A DNA stretch of 64,000 bases from Microglena sp. YARC (GCA_022414725.1 CM039462.1:181758103-181822102), one strand, 5' to 3'; shown: positions 1-10,924, counted from the first letter of the stretch. Made by a program: numbers and translations. Notes: generated by a model not told the origin, from the sequence alone.

Positions 1-1
1 T

Positions 2-187
2 GCCAAGGAGCACTTGCTTGCTACGTGCAACATTCAAGATGATGACGAGGGGGTCTCCAAACTGGCTCGAGCATCGGCAGACGCTGTGATGAATTGGGCC
101 CCTAAAGATTATGAGAAAAGGTTGCAAATTAAGGACCTCGTACTGTCAATGTGCTCTCTCACCAGCTCAGAGTGGTATGGGATTTAG
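2..187 (+). CDS. 3'-terminal exon of an unidentified host gene (partial)
   Basis: An open frame enters at the left edge and ends at TAG 185-187, giving the last 61 residues of a protein (starts AKEHLLATC, ends SSEWYGI). The composition is that of an ordinary soluble, mixed-charge protein, with an acidic stretch (QDDDE) and a basic patch (YEKRLQIK). No domain is recognised. The frame holds no internal stop and is followed at once by repeat-bearing, stop-rich DNA, as expected for a final exon and 3' UTR. The start lies outside the window, so length and function are unknown. It appears to be one of the few host genes here. Confidence 0.55.
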   Translation, partial: AKEHLLATCNIQDDDEGVSKLARASADAVMNWAPKDYEKRLQIKDLVLSMCSLTSSEWYGI

Positions 188-227
188 GAGTTGCATCAGC
201 CAAGCCATGTCTGAATTATGGTATGGT

Positions 228-724
228 TGAGGGCTCCAAGTGCTGGAGTCTTTTACTATATCGAGGATTAGTTTGCGCTTCTCAATTGTGATTACACGGT
301 TCGGTTGACAGCTCCAAGTGCTGGAGTCTTTTAATTGTTTCTATACCTCCATGCCTAGGCTGATTCGGTTGCGTCTCAGGACACTTGCTATGAAATAGGT
401 TGTGTCTAGGGACGCAGGCTGTACAATTGGCTGCGTCTCAGGATGCACAGCTGGGGTGCTCCTGAACAAGCATATAAGGGTCTGTTATTTCATTATACAC
501 ATCGTGGGGGGGGGGGGGGGGGTGGGGGGGGGGTAAATAGTATTAAGGATTAGTGTGCAGATTATGTTGTGCAATATCACGTTCATGTTGAGGGCTCCAA
601 GTGCTGGAGTCTTTTACTGTATCGAGGATTAGTTTGCGCTTCTCAATTGCAATTTCACGGTTCGGTTCGGTTGACAGCTCCAAGTGCTGGAGTCTTTTAA
701 TTGTTTCTATACCTACATGCCTAT
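228..724. repeat. Tandemly duplicated stem-loop repeat zone
   Basis: A unit of roughly 120 bp or more occurs at 228-345 and again at 590-712. Each unit holds two copies of the perfect hairpin CTCCA-AGTGC-TGGAG (234-248, 312-326, 595-609, 678-692), followed by GTCTTTTA. The first unit continues into TTGCGTCTCAGG-type sequence (360-475). The second is cut at 724 by the LINE and resumes at 30673, so this was the pre-insertion target. A G-homopolymer interrupted once by T lies at 506-533. No gene is visible here; part may be the 3' UTR of the gene ending at 187. Confidence 0.75.
714..724. repeat. LINE target-site duplication, left copy
   Basis: TACATGCCTAT here is repeated exactly at 30662-30672, and the bases outside differ on both sides. 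Downstream of the right copy, sequence continues as in the uninterrupted paralogous unit at 350-400, which confirms it as the empty-site sequence split by the LINE. Confidence 0.9.
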
Positions 725-989
725 TGAAATTGAAATTGAAATTGTTACATCCGTGTAGAACCGTTACTCACAGGACGTGAAGTTAAGGACACCATAGCGT
801 AAGCCGGAGCTAGCTATAGTCACCGTAGGACCATCTCAGTAAAAAGAATTACCACCGATGCCTGAACGGCAGGCACCGTAGCCCCATCATGCCAGTGCAG
901 CTTAATACGGGGGTTTTTCACCCCGGTTGGGAAGCACCGGCACAATACAGCTGGTAAGACAAAACCTGAGAGGGGGGACGGTCTGTGTG
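725..989 (-). other. LINE 3' UTR and short-repeat tail
   Basis: Sequence between the LINE stop codon and the target-site duplication. On the minus strand it ends in three to four AATTTC units directly against the duplication, the kind of short-repeat tail many LINEs carry instead of poly(A). No reading frame here looks coding. Confidence 0.7.
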
Positions 990-1735
990 CTAGTCCCCGG
1001 GTATCGACCCGGGGTGTGTTTCCATAAAGCGTCTGCACTGTAAAATACTCTGGAAACTAGTAATGGTGTGAGAATGGACTGTGTCCGCCAGTTTGAGGGC
1101 ACAGGATCTCTGAAGTCCAAGAGTGGTCATAGAAGTCAAAAAAGAGGTAGGAATAGTACCAGTTGTACCAACGGTAATAACTTCATAGTGAACAAGGTAT
1201 CCAGCCGATCGATGGCCATTGACTAATTCAACATGTTGGGCATGTTTAGTAATAAACTTAGTAGCGTGATTAGTATCAGAGCAGTATCCAAGCTCAAGAA
1301 CCCAGAGTTCTTTATCAGACATACAGGTAGGAGAGTCTATGTCAGGTAGGACGGCAAGATCAGGTCTCATCCTCTTCCAATCCGCTACAGTAATAGTGGA
1401 GGGGCGTAGCCAGTCAGGGAGACGTTTGCCCAGGATCCCCCTGGGAAGGTCCTCTTCCTTGCCAGCGTCCATGATCATTCTGCGAGATCCTAGGGCTCCT
1501 GTGCAGATGGCCTTGTGGATGAGTCGCACTGCGGCGTCATGTCTCTTGATGTAGAGCCCCTTGAAAGTCCGGTGTGTGCAGCCCGCCAGGATGTGGCCCG
1601 CTCCGTCCTCACAGGTGTGGCAGATGGGGCATAGGGAGTTCGTGGGTGGGTGAGTGCTGGTAATATAAGGGAGTTTCCAGCGGAATGCAAGTTTACGGTT
1701 CACAGTCTACCCCAGCGGGCTTTTAAGGATGTGGA
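990..1735 (-). pseudogene. LINE C-terminus: CCHC zinc knuckle and restriction-like endonuclease
   Basis: The last ~240 residues of the LINE protein. A zinc knuckle CPICHTCEDGAGHILAGC (C-X2-C-X8-H-X4-C, about 1578-1632) is followed by a basic helix (IKRHDAAVRLIHKAI) and then RPDLAVLP (about 1350-1372) with acidic residues after it in ELWVLELGY, then KFITKHAQH. CCHC, then an arginine/histidine helix, then R/K-P-D and a downstream D/E is the layout of the R2-type restriction-like endonuclease, a PD-(D/E)XK nuclease that nicks target DNA. The frame runs to TAG at 992-990. This nuclease is additional to the N-terminal APE domain of the same element. Confidence 0.75.
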
Positions 1736-2450
1736 ATTTAGTTTTATGCTGGATAAGGGTTGAGGTCCAAAATTTGTTACTTGCTTGAGGAAGTTGGTGG
1801 GGGGTGTTTTCAGCCCAGGTGGTTGCATAAATCCCTTTAAGAGGGTGTTGACCAAGGTGGCAGCTAGTGGGTAGGTTAGAGGTGATACCTTGTGTAAGGT
1901 TAGGTGCTAAAATTCTTGGGGGGATATCTCCCATGGGTGTACGAGTAGGTTGAACTGTAGGCCAGTAAACATTGTGGCGGGGGATTTCCTCAGTGTTATC
2001 AGTAAAATTAGTTGAGGTAGGGTGCTCAGCTGCCTTGCGTGCCAGAGTGTCTGCTCTGTCATTTCCAAGGATACCTGTGTGGAACGGACTTTACAAAGGG
2101 TGGTGTGTGAGCCATGCAGGATGCGTTGAATGAGGTGTTTTTGAATTGATTGCAGTAATTCAGTATGAATGGAACGGGTTGTTGTGGTGGGGTCATGAAT
2201 CATTTTTTTTATGAGTTGAAGAGAGCAGAGGCTGTCTGTATGAAGGGTAAGAGATTTGTCATATTCAATGTTGAGAAGGGCTTGGTGGATGGCTACCAAT
2301 TCTGCCCGGTTGTTAGTTTTGGTGGCCCCTATTCCCCCAGGGTTGATGGTGTAGCTTTGTCCTGCAGCCGGGACATATACTGCAGCACCTATTTTGCTAG
2401 GATGCCCTGGTTTACTTTTTATTAGGCTACCATCTGTGTAGACCTGGAGG
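1736..2450 (-). pseudogene. LINE RNase H domain
   Basis: Reading from 2450 downward, the RNase H catalytic set is visible: VYTDGS (first Asp), NNRAELVAIHQAL (Glu), LHTDSLCSL (Asp) and KVRS-(H)-TG...DRADTLA (His/Asp). The final motif is frameshifted in this copy near 2085 but intact in the copy at 36671-37918. The domain would degrade the RNA strand during target-primed reverse transcription. Copia A is inserted just before it, at the YTDGS strand, so it is physically separated from the RT. The stretch to 1736 links to the CCHC region and holds no recognisable motif. Confidence 0.8.
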
Positions 2451-2780
2451 TATCAGCATGAATAGCGGTGCTCTCACTTGTTTTATGTCTTGGTGACTCC
2501 TTGTGTACTCCCTTAGAACTATCGGTGCTGACAGTACTATGACAGCTTCCTGTTGGCTGCGTCACCGGTCTCTCACTGACACGCTCTGTATTGCCTGTGC
2601 CCGGCTTAAGATTCCTGGCTTAGGTTCTAGTCAGGTTACAGGCATCCGCCTCTCCCACCGCTGGTGTCCTTTGGCGTCCGCCTGTGCTTGTAACGTTATT
2701 CTCGTCTCCGTGTATAGATTGGCGCGTCTGTTCCGCTGCTTTCATCTCTGTCCACTCCACGGAGTGTATTAAAGCTGATA
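2451..2780 (+). repeat. Element A 5' LTR
   Basis: Begins TATCAGC and ends GCTGATA, an inverted repeat in place of canonical TG...CA. A TATA-like TATAGATTGG near 2713 is conserved in the LTRs of all four elements and may be the core promoter. It differs from the 3' LTR at three sites. The bases after it (GATTATCGGGCTCC) are the probable primer-binding site. Confidence 0.9.
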
Positions 2781-2815
2781 GATTATCGGGCTCCTCATGG
2801 TACCACTGCTTTGCA

Positions 2816-3262
2816 ATGCATCTTATGCGTCGTCCTCTACTTGGCTTCAACGAGCTTCATTCTGGAAGTTCCGAAGTCCTGACATGACGACAAATTGGCT
2901 AGACGATTGCGCGCCAGCGGCCTTTGCTGCCGGAGAGGAGGGTCCTTCCGCCATCGTGGAAGTAACCCCCCCCAATCATTCCTCCATCTTCCCTTCTTTT
3001 TCCTCCCCTGCCGTCTGTCGCCTCCCCCCGTCTGTCGTAGATGACTGTGACGTGCAGACTCAAGTCGGCGACTAGCCTGGACATCGGTGGAGGTTCCCCG
3101 TCTTCGTCTGCTCGCGTCCTTGACGTCGCTACCATTTCTCCGGTGTTTGCGGCTCTGCCTGCATACCGGAGGTTGCCAAGCCGACCAAGCTCCCTGCTGA
3201 TGTCTACGTCGTCTGTGCCCCCTTTGCTCTGCCCTGCCGACGGTCGGCTACTGGCATGAGCT
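2816..3262 (+). pseudogene. Element A gag N-terminal remnant
   Basis: The start context ACCACTGCTTTGCAATG matches that of gag in elements B, C and D. The recognisable stretch WLDDCAPAAFAAGEEGPSAI corresponds to the conserved gag segment WLDDCAPAASAAG of B and C, but lies in another frame from the start codon, so the gene is frameshifted. The C-terminal gag, including its zinc knuckle, is missing. It cannot form a full nucleocapsid protein and would depend on other copies. Confidence 0.7.
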
Positions 3263-3496
3263 TGCGCTCTAGTGGCTCTGTGCTACCTTCTGGATAATTT
3301 TTTCGCTCAAGCTGGCGGATCGCCGGCACTGCCGTAGGGTTCGCCAGAGGAGAACGACCTAGTACGCGTCTGGACCTGGAGATTCTGGAGGTGGTAGGAA
3401 GCAGGGGGGTATGGTGTGCACCACTACGGGTGCTGCTCCCTCTACCCCCCAACCGGGTGAGTCGAGCGATAGAGGGGGGGACTTGGGATTGACTGA

Positions 3497-3805
3497 TCAT
3501 CGAGGGCGGGATATTAGGACCTTTACATGTCTCGGCTCTGCTCTTCGCATCCTAGCGATACATTTTCGAATTCTGCCCTTGCGATTTGCGATTTTCTGCC
3601 ATTGGTGCGATTTTCTGCACCAGGTGCGACTTGCTGCACTTTCATCCTCGTCTCCTTTTTCCCATACCTCAAATCTCGACTTCGCCCTAACGCTTCCCCA
3701 CCTTCTGTGATCCCAGGTCTCGCAGCGCCGGACTTCGCCCATGCTACAGGCCGAAGTGGACGCCGTCCTGGCCCTAGTCCAGCGGCCGTGGAGGTTCTTT
3801 GGCAT
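3497..3805 (-). CDS. Hypothetical basic 102-aa ORF, antisense inside element A
   Basis: An uninterrupted antisense frame starting MPKNLHGRWTRARTAS and ending near KVLISRPR. The same 102-codon frame is intact in element D (28063-28371, opposite window strand), with about ten amino-acid differences. It is rich in Arg/Lys (RKSHQWQKIANRKGRIRK). It lies in the private segment absent from autonomous elements B and C, so it may be captured host DNA or simply sequence retained for RNA function. No domain is recognised and translation is unproven; a chance open frame in related DNA is quite possible. Confidence 0.25.
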   Translation of the reverse strand: MPKNLHGRWTRARTASTSACSMGEVRRCETWDHRRWGSVRAKSRFEVWEKGDEDESAASRTWCRKSHQWQKIANRKGRIRKCIARMRRAEPRHVKVLISRPR

Positions 3806-3924
3806 GATATCTTGGTGGACCCCTGGGTGCGTTCCGTGGTTCGCCAGAGGTCGCGTTCTTTGTCTTCCCGTTCCCCTGGTCCTTCCCCTGGGTGCCCTCC
3901 TTAGGTGTATGCCTTAGCTACATG

Positions 3925-4440
3925 GGTTTTGTGCTCAAGTGTTTGAGTTCTGATAGGGCTTAGGAATTTTTAATTAAGTGGTATCGAGTAATGGTTGAAA
4001 TCGGTTGGTGCTGTGCATGAATTATTGATGGTATACACTGCTCAGCATAACGCGACTGTGGAGAGGTACAATGGGGTCTTGCAGAACATAGCTAGGAGTA
4101 TCCACTTGGAGTCTAGGCTAGCTAAGTCTTTCTGGCCCTATGCCTTCCTCAGTGCTTGTTACCTACGTAACCGGCTGCCCAATCAGGGTGACAAGACTCT
4201 ATACGAGTTGTTCTTTGGGGTTCTACCTGATGTGTCGTTGTTACGAGTGTATAGTTGCCATTGCTCGTTTGAAGTAAATGGGATATTGCGTAACAAGCTA
4301 GTCGAAAGGGCGTTATTTGGTAGACTGGTTGGGTATTCCCTGGTGAGTAAGGTTTATTATATTTGGGTTTCCGATGTTGCGCCAGGTAGTAGAGAGTAGT
4401 GATGTACTCTCTATATCCAGTTAAGTCTAGACTGTCTTCC
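3925..4440 (+). pseudogene. Element A integrase C-terminal remnant
   Basis: Begins at DNA matching the LRSDRAKEF motif of the intact integrases and continues with SVGAVHELLMVYTAQHNATV, ERYNGVLQ and FGRLVGYSLVSK, the end of the Copia integrase core and its C-terminal region. The zinc-binding N-terminus and the first catalytic Asp are absent, so it cannot integrate DNA. The match to element B is strong enough to show common descent despite several stop codons. Confidence 0.8.
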
Positions 4441-4540
4441 TGGGCTCTCCCATTAGTATGGGTCCCCGTGCCCGCTTGCATCCCTCCTGTCATCAAACGG
4501 TGATATGTTACGTGTCGCCGGTAATTCCCTACGCCCTTTA

Positions 4541-6501
4541 GCAACCCCAATTGTTGATGGCTGTCCTGGGTGGGGTGTATCCAGATTGCATCCCAGGTCA
4601 GGGACTGATCATGCTGTATTGTGTGTGAAGTTTTAGGGCGGGTGGGAGTTGTATTTCCGAATTTTAATTTAGCCGAATCTCAGGGGGTCGCCAGGCCCTC
4701 CTCTGCGCCACATTCCGTCGGCGAAGCTCTGGGATTAGGACAGCCTCAGGTCATAGTGGTGCCTGATATAGGTCCACTGTCTAATAGTCGCCACCGCCCG
4801 TCCACCTGTTCGGATGGCTTCAGGCGTTGTTGATCCCTTCGCCTCCTGTCGTCCCAGGTGGTTTATACCGGACAAGCCATTGCGATGATTTAGCCGTCAC
4901 GTGGAGTGAGTGATGATCTTGAACACTAGTCTGGCTCTGATACTGCGTATGGCTGGGGTGTTACAGTCAACCCAGGATTCATTGATTTAGAGGCAAAAAA
5001 TGCCGACCCTGCAGGCAGTGCTCAGCCTGTCCTGGGGGTTGTACTACCTGCTAGCCCCCTTGGGGCTGTCAAATTGATGGTGCTGATGGTTCTCAGACGT
5101 AGGTTAACATGGCCCTATGTGTGGGCGCCTATTCCTCAGCACCTCTTAGACTGACTTATAGGGTAGTCTAGATTGGTGGAGCGTTACGACGCTTTGTTTA
5201 GGCAGCTTCCTTTCGGCTGTCTTTCTTGGTTTTGGTGGAAGGTGGTAATTAATTCAGACCACCGTTATAGCGTCTTGATGGTTTCTGACTCTTAGTTCCA
5301 TAGGCAGATGGTTCATTCGGTGGAGCTCATCATAGATTAGCTATTTCTTTTTACTCCACACTGTTTTTAGATCACCCGCCCCTCAAGTGATTAGAACTTT
5401 TTGTGGAGTGTAGTAGTTATTTCCCTTTGGATTTTACTTTAATTTGGTGGGCTGGGTCATTTTGCAGTTGTACTTGCAGATGTACTTGCAGTTGTACTTG
5501 CAGATGTACCGCCGCTCACCTCTTTCTTGTTCTTCCGAGTGTATTTCAAGCGCCCTTTCATTCCTTCCTGTGCAGTAAATTCTTTGAAGTCCTTTTTCTG
5601 CGTTTCCTATTTTTCAAGTGGACAATAAGTTTTATGTACTATGGTTGTACATCTTACCTTCTATTGATCATTGAACTGTGTTTCCTTTGTTGGTTACAAG
5701 TTTCTTGAAATTTAACTTCGCATCCTTTGGATTTTTTCAGTTGCTGCAGGTTTGGTTTGCTTGTGGTTAGGCGCTTGGTTTGTCTTGAGTGCACGAGTTC
5801 TTTGCGGTGCGATACCCACCTCCTAGAATGTTTTTGGTTAGTGCCGTAACTGGGGATTTATGATAATTAACTTTCATACATCTTCTTACTTCCATCTTTG
5901 AGTAAGAAACCAGTTCATCATGTTTTTTTCATCCCAACCTAGTCATGGATTCTATGCTAAGAATAGTTTTTAAGGTAGTGGATTTTTCCATCGACTTTCT
6001 TTTTCCATAGTAGACTTTAGTGTCCCCTTGTCTGCGTCCTCTTGTCTGCGTCCTTTAGGCTTTGATTCTCTCATGTGCTGCTCTCACACGATTTTTTCAG
6101 TCTTCTCTTTAGGTTAAGTTCTCGGTTCTTTCAGTCACCGTTGTTCCCCTTCCTTTGGTATTAGGATTGATTTCTGTTTGGCCTCCCTGTGATTTTCTGG
6201 TTTGGTGCCTACTATTCTGGATGAATAGTATTTTTGCGCTTACCATGGATAGTTACATTTCCATTTTTGGTCTCAGCTCAGCTCGGTATGACCCAAGTTT
6301 TTTGCTGCTACATTTTCGGAGTACTACAGTGGTTTTTGGTTCATCCTTTCTCATCCTTATATTTTAGACAAGGCTTTCTTCTGGTTTCCTGTTTTTCCGC
6401 CGTTCCTTAATATTTTTTGTTTGCTACCAGTTTATGGTTCTATGTCCCCAGTGCCATAGGTGGAGTACTAGTATTGTATGTCACCTGCGTCATAGGTGGA
6501 G
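4541..6501 (+). other. Element A spacer and private 3' segment, non-coding
   Basis: Up to about 5160 this is the diverged integrase-RT spacer (SQGVARPSSAP and similar words shared with B and C). From there to about 6440 the sequence is pyrimidine-rich, shared with element D and absent from B and C, with a short 12-bp tandem repeat (TGTACTTGCAGT type) at 5464-5512. A frame starting MECSSYFPLDF at 5403 recurs in D but is probably carried by DNA homology. The end (6440-6501) holds two CATAGGTGGAG copies just before the LTR. Confidence 0.6.
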
Positions 6502-6831
6502 TATCAGCATGAATAGCGGTGCTCTCACTTGTTTTATGTCTTGGTGACTCCTTGTGTACTCCCTTAGAATTATCGGTCCTGACAGTACTATGACAGCTTC
6601 CTGTTGGCTGCGTCACCGATCTCTCACTGACACGCTCTGTATTGCCTGTGCCCGGCTTAAGATTCCTGGCTTAGGTTCTAGTCAGGTTACAGGCATCCGC
6701 CTCTCCCACCGCTGGTGTCCTTTGGCGTCCGCCTGTGCTTGTAACGTTATTCTCGTCTCCGTGTATAGATTGGCGCGTCTGTTCCGCTGCTTTCATCTCT
6801 GTCCACTCCACGGAGTGTATTAAAGCTGATA
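6502..6831 (+). repeat. Element A 3' LTR
   Basis: 330 bp, TATCAGC...GCTGATA, three differences from the 5' LTR (about 0.9%), followed by the GGAGG duplication. It is preceded by CATAGGTGGAG, the likely polypurine primer. Confidence 0.9.
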
Positions 6832-6836
6832 GGAGG

Positions 6837-9099
6837 CCAGAGGAGGGGGTAGCAAGGTAAAAACAGGGGTGGGTAATGGTAAGAGGAGAGGGGGGAGGGT
6901 GTTGGTGGAGTAGAGGTTGCCAGGGATTTTTGGCAAGAGATTTAAGTTTCCGAGGGTAGGTGATGACAATGTCAGTGAAAGTAAGTGTGGAAGGTGGTGT
7001 GATAGTAGAGGGCTCTCAGGATGAGGAGAGGCTTTGCATGTAGTATGTCCATTGGTCAATAAAATCTGGGAGTTTAGGAAAGTAAGTCTCTTGGCTGTGA
7101 GGGTTGCATATAAGGATGAGGGGTAATTTTTGAGTGGAGGGTGGGGTGTGAGATTTGCTGCCAAGCCATATTTCAGAGGTAGTATAAAATTCAGATTGTG
7201 GTCTAGAGTCAATGTAGTGGATCCAGGAGTGGTGGAGGAGAGTTTTTGTAAGGGCAGCAAAGGTCATCAGGGAGGAGCATCAGGGTGCAGGTAGAGCTGA
7301 GAGTATTTTCAGCATGGTCAGCGCTGGCTAGAGCCCACCTTAGAGCTTGGTGTGCTTGTGTGGTGGAGTTGGGAATGTCCACCAGTGAGCCCCCAGTCCA
7401 GATGGTAAGAAAGGGGTCTTGGTTGGAGCCAAAGAGCTGGTCAGCAGGGCTGGTAGAAGAGAAGCTGGTGAGGCTTTGGTCGTAGCTAAGAGGATTGGAG
7501 GTACGATGGTGAGTAATGCCCAGAGCAGCTGCTGCTTGGTAGAGGAAGGGAGACAGAATGTTAGTGGCAGCAGGAGCAGCTCTGTATCTGGTGAAGAGGG
7601 CAGCTAAGTCAGTGTGGTATGTTCCTCCTTGGGTCAGTTGGTTCCATTTGGTTGGGTGGTGATTTTTAAAGTGGTCATAGTTTTGTTTAAGAGAGGTGAG
7701 CCTGTCGTTGGAATGTGCCCAAGACAGTGACCTGTGGGGTTATAAAGATATGAAGCGTTGGTATGTGTGTGTGTGGATTGGCCATCCAGAGTAGTGAGGA
7801 TGCCTGTTTGTATAATGTAGGCTGAGGGTGGTTGAATGTCCCAGTCTGGGTGCCTGTCGTGTGTGTCAATTTTCAGAAGTTTGTGAACAAGGTTGTGGTT
7901 GTCAGCATTAAATCCTGGGGAGGTGGCCCATTGGCCTTGTTGCTGGAGGTTAGTGAGGTGGGTGTCCTTCCTGGGATTGAGGTGTGTGGTTATCGGAGGA
8001 GTGGTTTTAAAGGTGTGGTTAATTGGTCATATGTTGGTTGTCCTACCAGTTCAACAAGGTGAGCCGCATGGTGAGATTGAGGCTTCCAGTGTATGGTGGA
8101 GGTAGTGGGGGTAAGAGGTGTGCAGTGGTGGATGCTGTATCCCATGCGTGTGTAGGAGTTGATATGGTCGTTGTGCATGATGGTTGGGGCCCATTGGACG
8201 TGGACAACGGTGGTGGTGGCAAGTTTGTCGTCGTTGTAAGAGCGCTTGCCCCGCCAGCTCGTGATGTGCAGGGCTCTGTACTGAGATCCGTAAGTAAGGT
8301 GAAGCAGGCGCGCCGGTGGTGCAGGTGCGCTGCTGGCTGGGAATGTCATGGCCTCGCGGATCCTGTCAGGGTGCGAGGTGGAGGTTATTTTATATGCGCG
8401 GTAGAATTTGGAGGAGGAGGAGTGTCGGATCCAGGATTTGCACAAGTAGTGGCGCGCTGACCAGGTGGCGTCACTGTTGGGGCAGCCCCATGCTTGGTGC
8501 GCGTGACTGCCTGCGATCTGCGTGGGCCACGCCCACCATTGGTTTCCTTCCAGGTCCCAGTGGGGTCCGCCCTCGTAGTCTGCATCAGTAACGGAGGCGT
8601 GAGGTTGGTAGCGCTGGGTAAGTGGGGTGGAGGATTCGATAGGAGCAGGAAGTTTAACGTTGTCTGTCGTGTTCTGCGAAATTGCGTAGCCAGGCGCAAG
8701 TTGCCTGTGGGAGAGGGGGAGTGGGTCAGAGTGAGTTGGAGGAGTGACGGTTTGGAGGGAGGAGAGGTGTGCGGTGAGGCGGTTCAGGGATCGTTTGTGG
8801 TGTTTAGTAATTTTGTGTGAAGTAATAAGAGAGAGGTCTGTAGTGCTGATAAGATGAGTTCCCATGGGGGTGACCAGGTCGTGGTATGAGTAGATGTCCA
8901 GGTCGTGAAAAGGAGTCATGAGTGAGACAGGGATTGCCTGTGGTGGAAGAGGGAGAGAGTATATGTTAAGTTTGTCAAGGAGTTCTGTGTCATTCCAAGA
9001 AATTGTTATGTCAGATTTTTTAATAATTTCCAGCTGGCGGGCTAGGGACATATATTTAAGTTGCTTGCTGGAGAGAGAGAGAGGATCTAGAGTGGTCAT
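6837..9099 (-). pseudogene. LINE region between RT and RNase H, unassigned
   Basis: About 2.2 kb of mostly open minus-strand frame with a few single-base shifts. The first part (9099-7990, 369 codons) starts MTTLDPLSLSSKQLKYM and includes HQAWGCPNSDATWSARHYL and HWKPQSHHAAHLVEL. The second part (about 7990-6837) includes HQALRWALASADHAENTL, TLMLLPDD and KLPLILICNPHSQ, which look like a folded alpha/beta domain. I do not recognise either. Dualen elements are known to encode a cysteine protease besides the other domains, but no protease triad is obvious here. The region could be that domain, diverged, or something new. Confidence 0.6.
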
Positions 9100-10924
9100 G
9101 GTGGAGGTTGATTTGTCAAGAAGAGCCCTGGTGAGAATTCCAGGTGACCTTGGTCGTTCATGGACTGGGTGAGGGCTGTTGCAGTAATCTGAGTATATTC
9201 AGTGAGTAGAGAAGGCACCCCTAGTCCTGCCTCTGTTTTAGGGAGGTGGAGTGCTCTTGTCGGAAAGGATCTAGGAAGGGAGCAGCAGAGTTTAACTGTT
9301 TTTAATACTGCTCTGTCAATGACATGAATGTCGGTTAGTGAGAAGGGAGCTACTATCATGGGGTATTTAATAGCTGCTCTGACACATTGTGAGATTATTC
9401 GAAGACATTGGGTGGGGGTTGCCCTATTTTTTAGCTTTAGTGAGGATACTCAAGCCTTTGTTGTGGATGGTTTCAATAGTAGAGTGAAGTTGAGTTTTCC
9501 AATTTAAAGTAAGTGAGATGTGAACCCCCAGGTATTTATAGGCTTGGTCTGGCGGCTGGTAGGTAGCATAGGAATTACCTAGAGGAATTTTTTCTAGCCT
9601 TTGTTTGAGAGTGTTGTTGTGAGTAGGTTGTGAGGGGTGTGATTTGTGGAGTATGCCACTAACCACACATTTAGTGGAGTTAAGAGGAATGCCCGACCAG
9701 ATACTAAAAGTTTGAACTTTACCACATTGGATGCGAAGGTCCTCTGAGCTGCCGGTTAGGACGGCAGTGTCGTCAGCATACCCCAAGCTGCTAGTGTGGT
9801 TTTCATCTGCTGTTGTGGAGGTAGGGATGCTGCTCTGTATCCTCGTCCTCCAGAACGGAGCCATCTGTGTAGGGGTTCTAGAAAAATAATGAAGAGTAAG
9901 GGGGAGAGAGTGTCTCCCTGGATAATGCCCCTAGTGATGGGATAGGGGAGCCAGATGTATTGTTAAGGAGGATATGTGTAGTAGAGTTTGTGTAAATTCC
10001 TTAATTGTATCTATAGTATCATGGGTATAACCCAAGCTGTGCATAATGCAGAGAAGTTTTTGGTGATCAATCATGTTTAAGGCAGAGCTAAAGTCAAAGT
10101 AGGCAGCATAAAGGTCTGGTGGAAGAGGGCAGCATCCTCAATGTTGTGGAGTAGGGTCAAGAGTTGTCTATAGGTACTTTTGTCTTTTCTGAAACCCTCT
10201 TGGCAGGCACTAAGAATGTGATTGGTTTCAGAGTAGGTAGTAATAGTGTTGGTAACAAGAGAGGTCCAGAGTTTGGCTACAGCATTGTTAAGGCCTATTG
10301 GCCTGTAATTTTGGGGTAAGCAAGGATCTGATTTTTTGTAGAGCATGACTGTGTGGGAGATTTTCCAGCAGTCTGGTGTTTCTCCCAGGATCCATACTAG
10401 CTGCATGAGTTTGTGTATGGTGAGGTGCATTTCCTGTGGGAGACACATAAGTAGTTCATTAGGTATGCCGTCTGGGCCTGTGGCTTTGTTAGTGGAGAGT
10501 TTCCTGATGCAGTCATCATAGGTGGTTGAGGAGGAGAGATAGGTGTAAGGGGAGGCAGTGGTTTGTATGGAGTTGGCTGGAGTTTCAAGGTGGTATTTGT
10601 CTGTGTGTGTTTCCCATGGAGGGGGAGTGGCATGTCGGGCATAATCATCTAAGATGGGTGGTGTGGGAGGTGACATAAGTTTACCCATGTGTTTGGTCAA
10701 AACTTCCAGGAGACCCTGGTTACTGGTGCTAAGTGTGTTCGAGGATGCGTCCAGTAGGGCAGTGGGTGTGTGTGTGTAGTTTTCAGGAGAGAAAATATAC
10801 CTGTGAGTTTGTCGTGCCTGTGTGCTGAGGCGGCGTCTGAATTTCTTGATGGAGGCAGTTGCTCTCTCCTCTTTGAGTGCAGCCTGCATGTGACGTAGTT
10901 CTGTAATACTTTGTTGAATATCAG
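9100..10924 (-). pseudogene. LINE reverse transcriptase
   Basis: The RT catalytic core in order on the minus strand: KATGPDGIPNELL (about 10452-10490), VMLYKKSDP and NYRPIGLNNAVAKLW (10280-10340), QEGFRKDKST (10170-10200), motif A YFDFSSALNMIDH (about 10060-10110), motif B QGDTLSPLLF (about 9900-9930), motif C GYADDTAVL (about 9758-9784), then YKYLGVHIS and LHLPKTEAGLGVPSL. The catalytic Asp residues of motif A and YADD are kept. One-base shifts near 10130 and 9840 separate motifs A/B and C into different frames, so this copy is dead. It joins in frame to the linker at 24906 once element B is removed. Confidence 0.9.

Larger units (their letters stand above)
2451..6831 (+). mobile_element. 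Copia element A, non-autonomous derivative
   Basis: A 4,381-bp LTR retrotransposon bounded by 330-bp LTRs (2451-2780, 6502-6831; three mismatches) and the 5-bp duplication GGAGG (2446-2450, 6832-6836). The interior holds a gag remnant (2816-3262), a private segment (about 3270-3910), an integrase C-terminal remnant (about 3925-4440), the integrase-RT spacer (about 4540-5160) and a private non-coding segment (about 5160-6440). Protease, RT and RNase H are absent. Element D has the same layout, so A belongs to a mobilised derivative family and is not a one-off deletion. Confidence 0.9.

Noticed and set aside
2503..2772. 89-codon ORF in both LTRs of element A
   Set aside because: Identical occurrence reflects LTR identity, and the homologous LTRs of C and D do not keep the frame.
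6155..6367. Hydrophobic 70-codon ORF in element A, possible envelope-like protein
   Set aside because: Hydrophobicity comes from T-rich DNA; there is no Met-led conserved frame in element D and no signal peptide or cysteine pattern.
7285..8820. Plus-strand ORFs such as those at 7832, 8023 and 8316
   Set aside because: They are antisense shadows of the LINE coding region on the minus strand and have no motif of their own.
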